Virus record (IMG/VR): IMGVR_UViG_3300017782_000155
Span: 1-27,852 of that record
Source: a virus
Direction: 5' to 3' (one strand)
Length of the DNA: 27,852 bases
Part shown: positions 17,507-25,934 of the stretch, one piece after another
How the letters are laid out: every line of letters begins with the position of its first letter
How positions within the stretch are numbered: position 1 is the stretch's first letter
Made by a program: the position numbers and the translations under genes
Notes under the pieces: model-generated
The model's database searches: none
Told to the model about the DNA's origin: nothing
Seen by the model: only the letters and a program-made list of their open reading frames with translations

Positions 17507-18262
17507 TTATTTTAATTTTTTTTCAATAGTTTGATAAACTTCAACGCCTTCATCTGTTTTAAACCACGCAGCTAAAGCTGAATACGGGTTTTCATCAAAT
17601 GGAACTGTTATAAGTTTTCTTCCTGTCGATGCCCAAGTAAATGTTCTTTGGTCATTTGATAAAACAATAATATTCCTTTCTGCTGCTTTTATACCAACAT
17701 TTCTAATATTTATGTTTTCATCATTCGCAAGTTCTAAGAATAATTCCGGGTTGTTACGAGCAAATAGTAATAAATCTCTTTTAAGCTCCTTAGAAGTCAT
17801 CGTAGATACCTTATCGCCCAATTCTGTTCTTAATATTGCTTCAGCGTGATCAACATCTACACCTTGCGCTGTTGTTAATGCACTAATTTCTAATTCAATA
17901 AAATCAAGATCGTCTTCGGCTATTTTAACAGGGTTGTGTTCTATAAATCTATTCCCTAAATCAGGGTGCATAGATAAAAACTTTTGTAAAATTTGTTTTT
18001 CTTTTGGAACGTATAAATTACCATCTCTGAAAATAATATGTGATAATCTTTGCGGCCCTTTCATTTCATCTACAAATACTGTTTTTTGATTTTCGCAGTA
18101 TTTAATTTCTCTTTCGTATCCTTTTTCTTCGTCAAACCATAATATACCTCTGGATTTTACCATATAAACTATTGGCGTTTCATTTATGCACAGTTCATAT
18201 ATTTTATCCTTTATTTCCCATTTAGGTTTAACTTCTTTTGTTTTTTCTTTAATTTTTGTCAT
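17507..18262 (-). CDS. Conserved hypothetical protein after the capsid gene
   Basis: I chose ATG 18262 (MTKIKEKTKEVKPKWEIKDK), giving 251 residues. An upstream in-frame ATG at 18292 would add ten hydrophobic residues encoded by the AT-rich leader just behind a terminator-like hairpin, which is unlikely. The N-terminal half is beta-like (KIYELCINETPIVYMVKSRG, then ILWFDEEKGYEREIKYCEN). The middle has NLYVPKEKQILQKFLSMHP and an acidic stretch (EDDLDFIELEI). The C-terminal half is helical, ending NPYSALAAWFKTDEGVEVYQ. No catalytic motif is seen. It lies between the capsid and neck genes and may be a minor head protein. The function is unknown. Confidence 0.7.
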   Translation of the reverse strand: MTKIKEKTKEVKPKWEIKDKIYELCINETPIVYMVKSRGILWFDEEKGYEREIKYCENQKTVFVDEMKGPQRLSHIIFRDGNLYVPKEKQILQKFLSMHPDLGNRFIEHNPVKIAEDDLDFIELEISALTTAQGVDVDHAEAILRTELGDKVSTMTSKELKRDLLLFARNNPELFLELANDENINIRNVGIKAAERNIIVLSNDQRTFTWASTGRKLITVPFDENPYSALAAWFKTDEGVEVYQTIEKKLK

Positions 18263-18299
18263 GATATAATATAATATAATTAATAAAAGCAAAGAGTAC

Positions 18300-18318
18300 C
18301 CCCACTATTACCGTGGGG
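18300..18318 (-). terminator. Terminator-like hairpin after the capsid gene
   Basis: Reading the minus strand, CCCCAC-GGTAATA-GTGGGG forms a six-pair, GC-rich stem with a seven-base loop, starting 18 bases after the capsid stop. It is followed by GTACTCTTTGCTTTTATTAA, which is T-rich though interrupted. In this AT-rich sequence such a GC stem is conspicuous. It may partly end transcription so that capsid protein is made in excess over the tail genes. Confidence 0.65.
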
Positions 18319-18336
18319 ATAAACTTTACGTCAAAT

Positions 18337-19761
18337 TTATGAGTCAAATCTCATGAAGTTGTTAGCAGCTTGTACTACTAAACATCTTTCTGAAAGATAG
18401 TGAATCTCCATTTTGTCATCACCGATTGTAGATGCTCCACCTACTGAACCAGTAACCCAAGATTTTAATTTTCTATCGTCAGCTTGAGAAGCTCTATATC
18501 TTACGTGTAAGAAAGGTCTTCTAACATTGCTTCCTAAGTTTTGGTCATATACTGAAGATGTTCCAGCAGGAACTAAAAGTCCTTTTAATGATCCTACAGA
18601 ACCTCTTGTAGATTTATCGTTAAGATATTTCCAGTCAGTTTTGTAAAAATCGTAAGAACCTCTTCTGAATCCTGTGAATCCAAGGTTTAATGCCATATCT
18701 TCAGAGTTGTTAAATACTCCGTAAGCAGTTCCACCTTGTGCTCCAGATGATAAACCAGCTAATAAGTCGTCTATGTAAAGATTTGCATCTCTATCTAAGA
18801 ATAACATATTTTCTTCGATAGCTCCTTGCTTGTCTAATTCTTTTAATAAAAGATCAAACTCAGGAAGCTTATCAGCAGCTGGAGTAGCTGAGTCAAATTG
18901 GTTTGTCGCTACGATACCTCTAGATCCGATAGCAGCTAATAAACCTTCAGAACCCTCAGGAATATCAGAATCAGCAGTTGAATCAGATTTTTCAGATTCA
19001 ATTGCAATCATTTCTAAATAGTCGTCAAATCTTGCTTTTGTATCAGCAGAAGATTTTAAGTACCATAAGTATCCAGACTCTCCGCCTTCACCGCTTACTT
19101 GAACCCACCCAATTTGAGCAGTGTCAGATCCGTTGATTTCAAAGTGATCTTTGATAATCATTGGCTTATTAGTGAAAGTTTTGAAACCAGGCTCAACAGA
19201 TTCAGTCATACTAGCAGTTCCTTTTTTAAATTCAGAACCGTATACGAAAAATTTGATTACTTGGTTGTCTGTAGTCGCGATTCCCGCTAGGTCATCAACG
19301 TTTTCAGCACCGTAAGGCTTAATTGTTAAAGCGTTGTTAGCTGTTTCAACACCAACTTTAACGAAAGCTTTAAATACAATACTGTTTACCTCACACACTA
19401 ATGTTGCCCCTTTTCTTATTGCATGCGTTTCAGCAGCTCCAGAGTCAATACCAGTAATAGTGTCGATTGCACCTGTAACAGGGTTAATCTGACCATTGTA
19501 AGATAAATGTAGTCTACCTTGCTCAGACCAAATTACTTGATCAGAAGACATAGGCATTTCTGCACTAATTTGTGAAAGGAATCCAGAAATAGTTCTGTTC
19601 CCGTATCTCTGTACTTCACTTTCGTAAAGCTCAGGTAGATATTGTTTAGCCCATCCGTCATTTTGGATGTCTAAGTAACTCCCTAGTGTAGTCATCTTCG
19701 ATGCCGAAGGAGTTAAAATGCTGCCAGCCAATGGGCCAGCAAATGCTGCGTTTGTTGCCAT
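18337..19761 (-). CDS. Major capsid protein
   Basis: This 474-residue protein follows the terminase, portal and acidic scaffold genes, the standard place for the shell protein. The N-terminus (MATNAAFAGPLAGSILTPSA) and the segments KMTTLGSYLDIQNDGWAKQY and YGNRTISGFLSQISAEMPMS resemble the N-arm and E-loop region of HK97-fold capsid proteins of podoviruses. The C-terminus (HYLSERCLVVQAANNFMRFD) resembles the terminal strand of marine and crAss-like capsid proteins (from memory). Its codon use is more uniform and less A/T-extreme than its neighbours, as expected for the most abundant protein. A terminator-like hairpin sits just downstream. The HK97 fold is inferred; the role is well supported by order and size. 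Confidence 0.85.
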   Translation of the reverse strand: MATNAAFAGPLAGSILTPSASKMTTLGSYLDIQNDGWAKQYLPELYESEVQRYGNRTISGFLSQISAEMPMSSDQVIWSEQGRLHLSYNGQINPVTGAIDTITGIDSGAAETHAIRKGATLVCEVNSIVFKAFVKVGVETANNALTIKPYGAENVDDLAGIATTDNQVIKFFVYGSEFKKGTASMTESVEPGFKTFTNKPMIIKDHFEINGSDTAQIGWVQVSGEGGESGYLWYLKSSADTKARFDDYLEMIAIESEKSDSTADSDIPEGSEGLLAAIGSRGIVATNQFDSATPAADKLPEFDLLLKELDKQGAIEENMLFLDRDANLYIDDLLAGLSSGAQGGTAYGVFNNSEDMALNLGFTGFRRGSYDFYKTDWKYLNDKSTRGSVGSLKGLLVPAGTSSVYDQNLGSNVRRPFLHVRYRASQADDRKLKSWVTGSVGGASTIGDDKMEIHYLSERCLVVQAANNFMRFDS

Positions 19762-19780
19762 TTTTTAAAATAGTTTTTAA

Positions 19781-21016
19781 TTAATAATTCTTAAGTTTAA
19801 ATTTTAGCTTAGAATTATCATCCCCAGAAATAGCTTTTACTTTTAATCCGCTAGTTTCAACATATCCACTAGAAGTTTTTCTAGGATCCATATTGATGTT
19901 CTTAGCTTCTGCACCCATTTGTTTGATTGCATCTGCTTTACCTTGTTCATAAAAATGGTTAGCTATTTTGTCAGGATTAGAAGCGGCAAATAAAGCTTTA
20001 TGGTAACCCCCGGCGTCCTGTAACATTTTATTGTTACCAACATATTTATTGAAAACATTCAATAAATCACTCTGAGTTTCCTTTACTTTGTTAACATCTT
20101 TTACATTGAAACGGTATTTCTTGTCTCCTACGTTGAAATTAAAACCTTTAAATTCTTCGCTAAAAACTTTACTAGTTTCCTGTTCAAAATGTTTTGTTTG
20201 CTGCTGTAATAATTCTTCAGCTGATTGTTGCTCTTTATTGTATCTGTCAAAAAATTCAATAGCTTTTTGCTGTTCAGGAGCTAATTTGGAACCCAACTTG
20301 ACTTCCTTATAGTATTTATCCTTAGTTTCATTTAAAAACTTATTGGCATTTGCGACTTCCTCTTTGAGAGCAAGTTTTTTTCTTTTAATATCTCTTTCCT
20401 CATCAATTTCTGCGTCAAATGAAAATTGATCGTCTAATAAAAACGATACTTCATCATAGCTTAAATGAGGTTTAGTTTGTTTATAGTATTCTCTTAATAA
20501 TGTATTTTCATCTACATTTGAATAGTCGGCACTAAGTCTGACATAGTCTTCAAGAGTTCCACCAGTTTCTTCCATAAATTTTACCAGGTCTTGTATGTTT
20601 TCTGGTAAGTTTACTTCTGGTTCTTGTGTTTTTTCTTCCTGTAATACTTCTTCAGGTTCCGGTGTGGCGTCGGGAGCTTCAATGCTTCCATCCACTCCTT
20701 CCTCTTCAGTATTATTTTTTTCATCTTCAATAATTTCTTCCAGTACAGGTTCTTCTACTTTTTCTTGCTGTACTTCTTGCAGTTCCACTTTGGCTTCTTC
20801 CCCATCTTTTTCATCTTCGCTGCTTCCGCGTAACACGCCATCTTCTGGGCTTTGTTTTTGAACGGCATCTGTTTCTTCTTTTGATTGATTAATTTTTCCT
20901 AAATCCACAGTGTAATCACCATCTTCGTTAGTTGATAGCTTTTGTACCTCTGCTTCTTTTTCAGCAATAGACTTTTCTTCGATGTCTAAAGCTTCTGCTT
21001 TGATGTTTTCTGACAT
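19781..21016 (-). CDS. Capsid scaffold protein
   Basis: This 411-residue protein is placed directly before the capsid gene. Residues 1-140 are extremely acidic and low-complexity (repeated Glu, Asp, Pro and Val, e.g. EEPVLEEIIEDEKNNTEEEG). Residues 140-310 are helical and charged with likely coiled coil (FLNETKDKYYKEVKLGSKLA, then EELLQQQTKHFEQETSKVF). The C-terminal tail is basic (KLKFKLKNY), as in scaffolds whose C-terminal helix binds capsid protein. No protease motif is present, so release would need another enzyme or non-proteolytic exit. Position, acidity and helical content together support the call. Confidence 0.8.
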   Translation of the reverse strand: MSENIKAEALDIEEKSIAEKEAEVQKLSTNEDGDYTVDLGKINQSKEETDAVQKQSPEDGVLRGSSEDEKDGEEAKVELQEVQQEKVEEPVLEEIIEDEKNNTEEEGVDGSIEAPDATPEPEEVLQEEKTQEPEVNLPENIQDLVKFMEETGGTLEDYVRLSADYSNVDENTLLREYYKQTKPHLSYDEVSFLLDDQFSFDAEIDEERDIKRKKLALKEEVANANKFLNETKDKYYKEVKLGSKLAPEQQKAIEFFDRYNKEQQSAEELLQQQTKHFEQETSKVFSEEFKGFNFNVGDKKYRFNVKDVNKVKETQSDLLNVFNKYVGNNKMLQDAGGYHKALFAASNPDKIANHFYEQGKADAIKQMGAEAKNINMDPRKTSSGYVETSGLKVKAISGDDNSKLKFKLKNY

Positions 21017-21039
21017 AATAAAATATAATTGTTTAAGTA

Positions 21040-23451
21040 TTATCTTGGATCAAATTGTTCCAATCCAAATCCACCTAAGTTATCAAACCCAGCGGATTCA
21101 AAGTTTTTTGGTGGTTTTCCAGATTTTCTCTGGTCTATAAGTTCACTTTGTTGTGAAGCTTGTATTTTTGTTCTTTCGTCTTTACGATCTTCTTTGTACT
21201 CTTCTTTTTTATTAATCACCTGATTGTCCTGCTCCTTAAGCCTCATATTAAGCTGAAATTCAAACTCCATTAGCTCTTTTTTAATTTCTGCTTCTCTTTC
21301 AAGTTTTGCAATATCAAACTGTGATTGTGCTTGTGCGATTTGTACTTTGCTTTCAGCAATCCCTTGCTGTTTTTGTATTTCTGCGGCGGCTCCCGCTTGA
21401 GCTGACTGAGCGTTAGCTTGTGATTGCGCTTGGATATTTTCTTGTTGAATTTGTCTATCTCTATCAAACTTTTGCTTTCTTCTTAGTTTTAATAATTGAT
21501 TAGCTAACTTTAAATTTTTTATTTCTCTAACATCAATAGCATCTTCTAATTCTATTTGCTTTTGTGTAATTGCCATTTGTATATTATTTTCAAGCAATTG
21601 TTTTTCTTCATCATCGGGTGCTAATTGTAAAAATATACCAAAATCATGTAAATGTAATTCCTTCATTTCCTCTAACGCACCTACATTAAATTTTCCTAAA
21701 GATTGCAAGAATGAATTTTTAACATTAGAATACTCCAAAACATCAGAAACTCTTAACGCAATAGCTTCAGCTGTTTTTAATGTTAAATATAAACCTGCTT
21801 GTAATATATGCCTGGTAGCAGTATTTGAATTAGCTGCTGCTATTTTTTGCAACCCAACTAGTGCATTTCTATCCGGTACACTCCCGTCTCTTGCTTCATT
21901 CAACCCTGTAACATCTCTCATCATTTGCAGATAATAATTATAAGATTGTATTAAGCTTTGTATTTTTGAACCTCCAGAACCCGCTCTTAATTCTTGTATA
22001 GGTACTCTACCATTATTAAATTCACCGTCTTGTGTCATTGATCTACCAATAACAGAACCTGTTTGAAAATACATATTCAATGCTTCCTGCGGATTGTAAT
22101 TAGTTCCATTACCTAAATCAACTTCTGCTAAACCATCGGCATCTAAATAAACACCATCGGGAACCATACGAGATAAAACTTGTTGAAGCTTTAAATGTGT
22201 AATTTGAATCATATCAGCAAATGATGTCATTCTGCTAACTAACGATTCAGTTTTTCCTTTGTACATTCTAGGCGCTACAATATTGTAACTCATCTGAACT
22301 TTTGTAATATCAGATTTAGGCCTTGTCATATTAACAGCCTTTTGCCATTTTAATAATTTATCATGACCAACAATTTTTGCACCTTCATATAAACATTCTA
22401 TAGATCTATTTACTTTTTCAAATCTAGCTCTAGAATCTTTAGGAGGATTAAATGTATCGTCTTTTTTAATTGCTTTATCTGCTCCGCTATTAGTTTCTTT
22501 TATTTTATATACTTGGTTTTGGAATGTTTTATATTCAAAATACAATACATTTACAAAATTTTTATCAGCAGAATTAGTTCCAAGCTGATTATATAATGTA
22601 GAACCATCACCCTTCCCTTCAATTTCTTCAATATCTTCGTTTGTTAATTTTGGAAATTGTTTCTTTAATTCAACCAAACTTACTCTTCTAACTTCGCCAA
22701 CATAATATAAATCATCAAAATATGGTGAATCCGTGTAAGAATATACTAAATCAGAAGGATCAACATATTGTAATTTAATACCTTCAGCAGTATTAAAACT
22801 ATTTTTAACGCACCCAATGCCTAAAACAGTAATATCGTAATCTAATCTTTTCTTTAATAATTCATATTTATTAATTTCAAAAACGTTATTAATTGCTTGC
22901 TCTTCGGCAATTTCAACTGATTGTTTATAATCAAGTTGCATGTGTAATTCTAATTCCTGATTATTAGCAGGTAAACTTTTAGGATCGTTCTCAAACATAT
23001 TAATACCCAGTTGTTGTTGAGCAGCTTGATAATATTCTGTATTGCCCATATCTCTAAGTATACTTTGAACATATTTTGTTCTTTTTTCTGTTGAAATATT
23101 ATCAACTGAGAACGCCTTTAAATCATATGCTCTTTCAGCAATACCGTTAACAACTATATCCACAAACTTTGGAATAATAGGTACTGGCTTCCAATCTAAA
23201 TTTAGATAAGATAAATCACCGTTAATGGATAATTCATCTTTATATTTTTTAATGCTTTGTTCGCCTCTAGCATATAACCTAAGGTTATGGTAGTTATCTC
23301 TATTAGAGAAATAGCGAGATCCTCCTGAATCTTTTTTGAACCATTCTGACTCAACAGCTTTAGCGATTTGAAGCCCATAATCTAAACCTCCTTTTTCTGC
23401 GTCGCTAACTGCTTGACTCGGAAAAATACCTTTTGGTGATACTCTTGCCAT
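21040..23451 (-). CDS. Portal protein
   Basis: This 803-residue protein directly follows the large terminase: the terminase TAG is immediately followed by this ATG. Its size and order match portal proteins of marine and crAss-like podoviruses, which form the dodecameric ring through which DNA enters and leaves the head. Early segments include LSYLNLDWKPVPIIPKFVDI and VNGIAERAYDLKAFSVDNIS. The wing/stem region includes the phrase GLNEARDGSVPDRNALVGLQ and helical KIAAANSNTATRHILQAGLY. The last ~185 residues (from about 617) are Gln/Lys/Glu-rich helical and probably form a long coiled barrel or a disordered tail, ending with a Gly/Pro-rich stretch (SGKPPKNFESAGFDNLGGFG). The portal role is strong by synteny and length. 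Confidence 0.85.
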   Translation of the reverse strand: MARVSPKGIFPSQAVSDAEKGGLDYGLQIAKAVESEWFKKDSGGSRYFSNRDNYHNLRLYARGEQSIKKYKDELSINGDLSYLNLDWKPVPIIPKFVDIVVNGIAERAYDLKAFSVDNISTEKRTKYVQSILRDMGNTEYYQAAQQQLGINMFENDPKSLPANNQELELHMQLDYKQSVEIAEEQAINNVFEINKYELLKKRLDYDITVLGIGCVKNSFNTAEGIKLQYVDPSDLVYSYTDSPYFDDLYYVGEVRRVSLVELKKQFPKLTNEDIEEIEGKGDGSTLYNQLGTNSADKNFVNVLYFEYKTFQNQVYKIKETNSGADKAIKKDDTFNPPKDSRARFEKVNRSIECLYEGAKIVGHDKLLKWQKAVNMTRPKSDITKVQMSYNIVAPRMYKGKTESLVSRMTSFADMIQITHLKLQQVLSRMVPDGVYLDADGLAEVDLGNGTNYNPQEALNMYFQTGSVIGRSMTQDGEFNNGRVPIQELRAGSGGSKIQSLIQSYNYYLQMMRDVTGLNEARDGSVPDRNALVGLQKIAAANSNTATRHILQAGLYLTLKTAEAIALRVSDVLEYSNVKNSFLQSLGKFNVGALEEMKELHLHDFGIFLQLAPDDEEKQLLENNIQMAITQKQIELEDAIDVREIKNLKLANQLLKLRRKQKFDRDRQIQQENIQAQSQANAQSAQAGAAAEIQKQQGIAESKVQIAQAQSQFDIAKLEREAEIKKELMEFEFQLNMRLKEQDNQVINKKEEYKEDRKDERTKIQASQQSELIDQRKSGKPPKNFESAGFDNLGGFGLEQFDPR

Positions 23452-25662
23452 CTATTGTATTATTTTTGAAAAATTTCCATTATTGTTATATTTAGAAAAA
23501 CTAAAATTAACTTTGCTTTTTAATTCTCTTGTTTGATTTGGTGCATATCTATTTTTATTGCATGCCATAACCGCTAAGCCTGAACTTATCGCCGCATCAA
23601 ATTTTGTTCTTTTGTTTATATCAAACTTAGCCCAATCGTTTAATGTACTATTAAAATACATATCGCCGTAACTACCATCTTCTTTTTCACCTACGTAGTT
23701 ATTTATATAACTTTCAATTGCAGCAGCATGAGCTTGTCTAATATCTTCACTTGAATTCGGTATACCTCCAATTTCTTTTTCAGTAACCGATAATTTATTC
23801 CATATTTTATCAGGTCTATTCATTGAATAGCCTCTATATCCTCTTCGTTTTAAATAGTATAATAATCTAGGCTTGTTGTTTTCTGCTAGTATTGGCATAC
23901 CGTAAAAGTGTAATGCCATTAATATATCTTCAAAAAACATTTCTGCTGTTTGCGGTCTAGCTATATATTCTAAAAAAAACATATTAGCAGGAATTTCTTC
24001 CATGCTAAACTTTGTGAGACCGTGTAAAGCGCCCTTAGATCCTTGACCGTCGGTAGTCCCGGATATATCGTAGCTATCGCAGCCAAATGCACCGCTATGT
24101 TCGTTTCCAGGATATTTAATTCCATTTTTTAGTATTACTTTATTTTGTAAATGTGCGGGTGGAACCCAACTAACATTAAATCTTCCGTTTGGATTAGGTA
24201 TAAATTCAACTTTTGTATCTTTAATACCATTTTGCCATTGAAAGCTTCCTTTTGTAACTAAAGCGCTGTACTTTGCTTCTTCGTTAAAGTCTACTTGCTC
24301 GTATATTTTTACTAAATTAAATATACTATTTTTTGTTTCGTCTCTAAATGCGTGCTCTTCAGTTCTTGGAAACTGACGATAAAATTCATTTAAACCGTCT
24401 TGATCCCCTTTTAATCCCTCAACTTCATTCTCCCAATGTTCAATAACCCCGATGTCGATATTATCTTCTTGGTGGTCTTTGACAGGGTTGCTCGGTGTGT
24501 TAAAGACAGGTATTCCATAAGAATCGATGAATCCTTCGAAATTCCATTCCATAGGTATGAACAAAGAATATAATCCCGAGCGAGTCTGTCCATTTTTATT
24601 CCGTTTAGTAACATCTGAATTATTATATAATTTTTTAAAATTCTCGCCTCCTTTGTCAAGAGAATTACTCGTTGACCCCATCATACATTTGCCTATTATT
24701 CTCGAACCGAGCCTGAGGGTGGTTTTTGTGACGCGCCAGTTATTGAGGATGTTTTCCGGACGCTCCCATTTTCCAGCTTCATCATGGACGAGAAGTGTGA
24801 GCTTCTCTCCATCATAGGAATTATCTCCGGTATTTTTCCAATCGATGGTGGTGTCCAATCCGGCAATTTCTTGATGTCTATCCTTCGACTCGAATCTTTT
24901 ACGTGTAAATTTCGAAGCGGGTACTCTGTACGCGAGTTCTGTCTTGGGGCGATCCATACCGTCCTGAATGGGTCTGAAAAAGAATGGATAATTGATCGAT
25001 ATTGGTACCACTTTATCTGTGAACATTTTCTTCGCATCGGCTCCAGATTTGGACAGTATTCCGTACCGTGCATCGGAAGATATGGTAGCCAAGTTAACTG
25101 TCTCCGCGGATGCCATAAACGAAAAACCTGAACGTCTATTCTTGAGATAGCACATTCCGTAACACCTTCTATCTGCTTTACACGCTTCCCAATAAATAAA
25201 GAATAATCTATTGGCTTCTCGAAAGTCTGGTCTCCCAACATCAATCTTGGTCCACTGCAAGTACATATAGTGAGTGCCAGTAATATAAGTGGGAACCCCT
25301 TTACTTTTGAACCAATACCCTTCATCTCGTTTAGTAAATTCTTTATCAATATATGCATGCCATCTTTGTTTAAATTCGTCCGAATAATCCTTCCAATCAA
25401 ATATACTCTTGATTGCTTTAAGCTCCTTAGGATACTCGTGTGGAGTCCACTTGTCATTGTGAGTATCAACTTCTTTAGATTTTGGCAACGCAATTTTTAA
25501 ATTCTGTATGCTATACACTTCTCCTATTTGGCCTGTCTTTGATATAACAATAATGTCATGTTCCTCATTATATCCATATTCCCATTTTTTAGATTTATTC
25601 AATCTTTTAATGCTGGTTATTTTTATGGGTTCAATAACTTTATATAAACTTTGCTTGTACAT
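23452..25662 (-). CDS. terL: Terminase large subunit
   Basis: This 736-residue packaging motor has an extended N-terminal region (about 1-160) with YWFKSKGVPTYITGTHYMYL, a phrase typical of crAss-like and related large terminases. The ATPase has a divergent Walker A (KNRRSGFS, 174-181), Walker B with catalytic Glu (LTLLVHDEAG, Asp294-Glu295) and a coupling motif (MMGSTSN, 327-333). The nuclease domain shows the RNase H-like acidic triad: Asp529 (FGCDS), Glu594 (ILAENN) and Asp689 (KFDAA). All key residues are present. The DNA from about 24400 to 25270, spanning most of the ATPase, has markedly higher GC and different wobble use from the rest. The start overlaps the upstream stop by one base (TAATG). 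Confidence 0.95.
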   Translation of the reverse strand: MYKQSLYKVIEPIKITSIKRLNKSKKWEYGYNEEHDIIVISKTGQIGEVYSIQNLKIALPKSKEVDTHNDKWTPHEYPKELKAIKSIFDWKDYSDEFKQRWHAYIDKEFTKRDEGYWFKSKGVPTYITGTHYMYLQWTKIDVGRPDFREANRLFFIYWEACKADRRCYGMCYLKNRRSGFSFMASAETVNLATISSDARYGILSKSGADAKKMFTDKVVPISINYPFFFRPIQDGMDRPKTELAYRVPASKFTRKRFESKDRHQEIAGLDTTIDWKNTGDNSYDGEKLTLLVHDEAGKWERPENILNNWRVTKTTLRLGSRIIGKCMMGSTSNSLDKGGENFKKLYNNSDVTKRNKNGQTRSGLYSLFIPMEWNFEGFIDSYGIPVFNTPSNPVKDHQEDNIDIGVIEHWENEVEGLKGDQDGLNEFYRQFPRTEEHAFRDETKNSIFNLVKIYEQVDFNEEAKYSALVTKGSFQWQNGIKDTKVEFIPNPNGRFNVSWVPPAHLQNKVILKNGIKYPGNEHSGAFGCDSYDISGTTDGQGSKGALHGLTKFSMEEIPANMFFLEYIARPQTAEMFFEDILMALHFYGMPILAENNKPRLLYYLKRRGYRGYSMNRPDKIWNKLSVTEKEIGGIPNSSEDIRQAHAAAIESYINNYVGEKEDGSYGDMYFNSTLNDWAKFDINKRTKFDAAISSGLAVMACNKNRYAPNQTRELKSKVNFSFSKYNNNGNFSKIIQ

Positions 25663-25934
25663 TACTTAGATCTTCTTTCTGCAAAACCTTTAAAAGTATT
25701 ATCTACTTCTTCTTTAGGCTTGTTTTCTAGTATTCCCTTCTCCTCTTCTATTCTATTTAATATCTCAAATGCATCGAATATTGCGAGCTTTTTAGTGGCT
25801 GCAGCGTTCTTGAGTCTATCGGCTGAGATGTCATCATCAGTTTCAACAATAGGTTCTTTAGCAACTTTAATAAGTTCTTTAACTGCTTCATGTCCAGCTA
25901 GGATTATATTCTGTTTCGTTTCCTTGACGTTCAT
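25662..25934 (-). CDS. Putative terminase small subunit
   Basis: This 90-residue helical protein lies immediately upstream of the large terminase, with stop and start overlapping as TAATG. The sequence begins MNVKETKQNIILAGHEAVKE and has helical segments LIKVAKEP and AAATKKLAIFDAFEILNRIE followed by a charged tail ending FAERRSK. Small terminases recognise phage DNA and regulate the large subunit; the position fits this. It lacks an obvious helix-turn-helix that I can assign with certainty, so the call rests on synteny and family memory. Its first 47 bases overlap the end of the GroES-like gene, an unusually long overlap; the conserved-looking LAGHEAVKELIKVA near the N-terminus argues against a later start. 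Confidence 0.65.
   Translation of the reverse strand: MNVKETKQNIILAGHEAVKELIKVAKEPIVETDDDISADRLKNAAATKKLAIFDAFEILNRIEEEKGILENKPKEEVDNTFKGFAERRSK

Noticed and set aside
18263-18292. Upstream ATG at 18292 for the gene after the capsid
   Set aside because: It would add MLLLIILYYI, encoded by an AT-rich leader immediately behind the hairpin tail; ATG 18262 gives a normal polar N-terminus.
24784-25131. 115-codon plus-strand frame antisense to the terminase
   Set aside because: All supported genes are on the minus strand, and this frame lies in the same GC-rich patch with no start context or recognisable domain.
24696-25493. 265-codon open frame on the minus strand inside the large terminase gene
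   Set aside because: It overlaps terL in another frame, encodes a Cys/Trp/Arg-rich sequence without a domain, and its openness is explained by the higher-GC patch with fewer chance stops.
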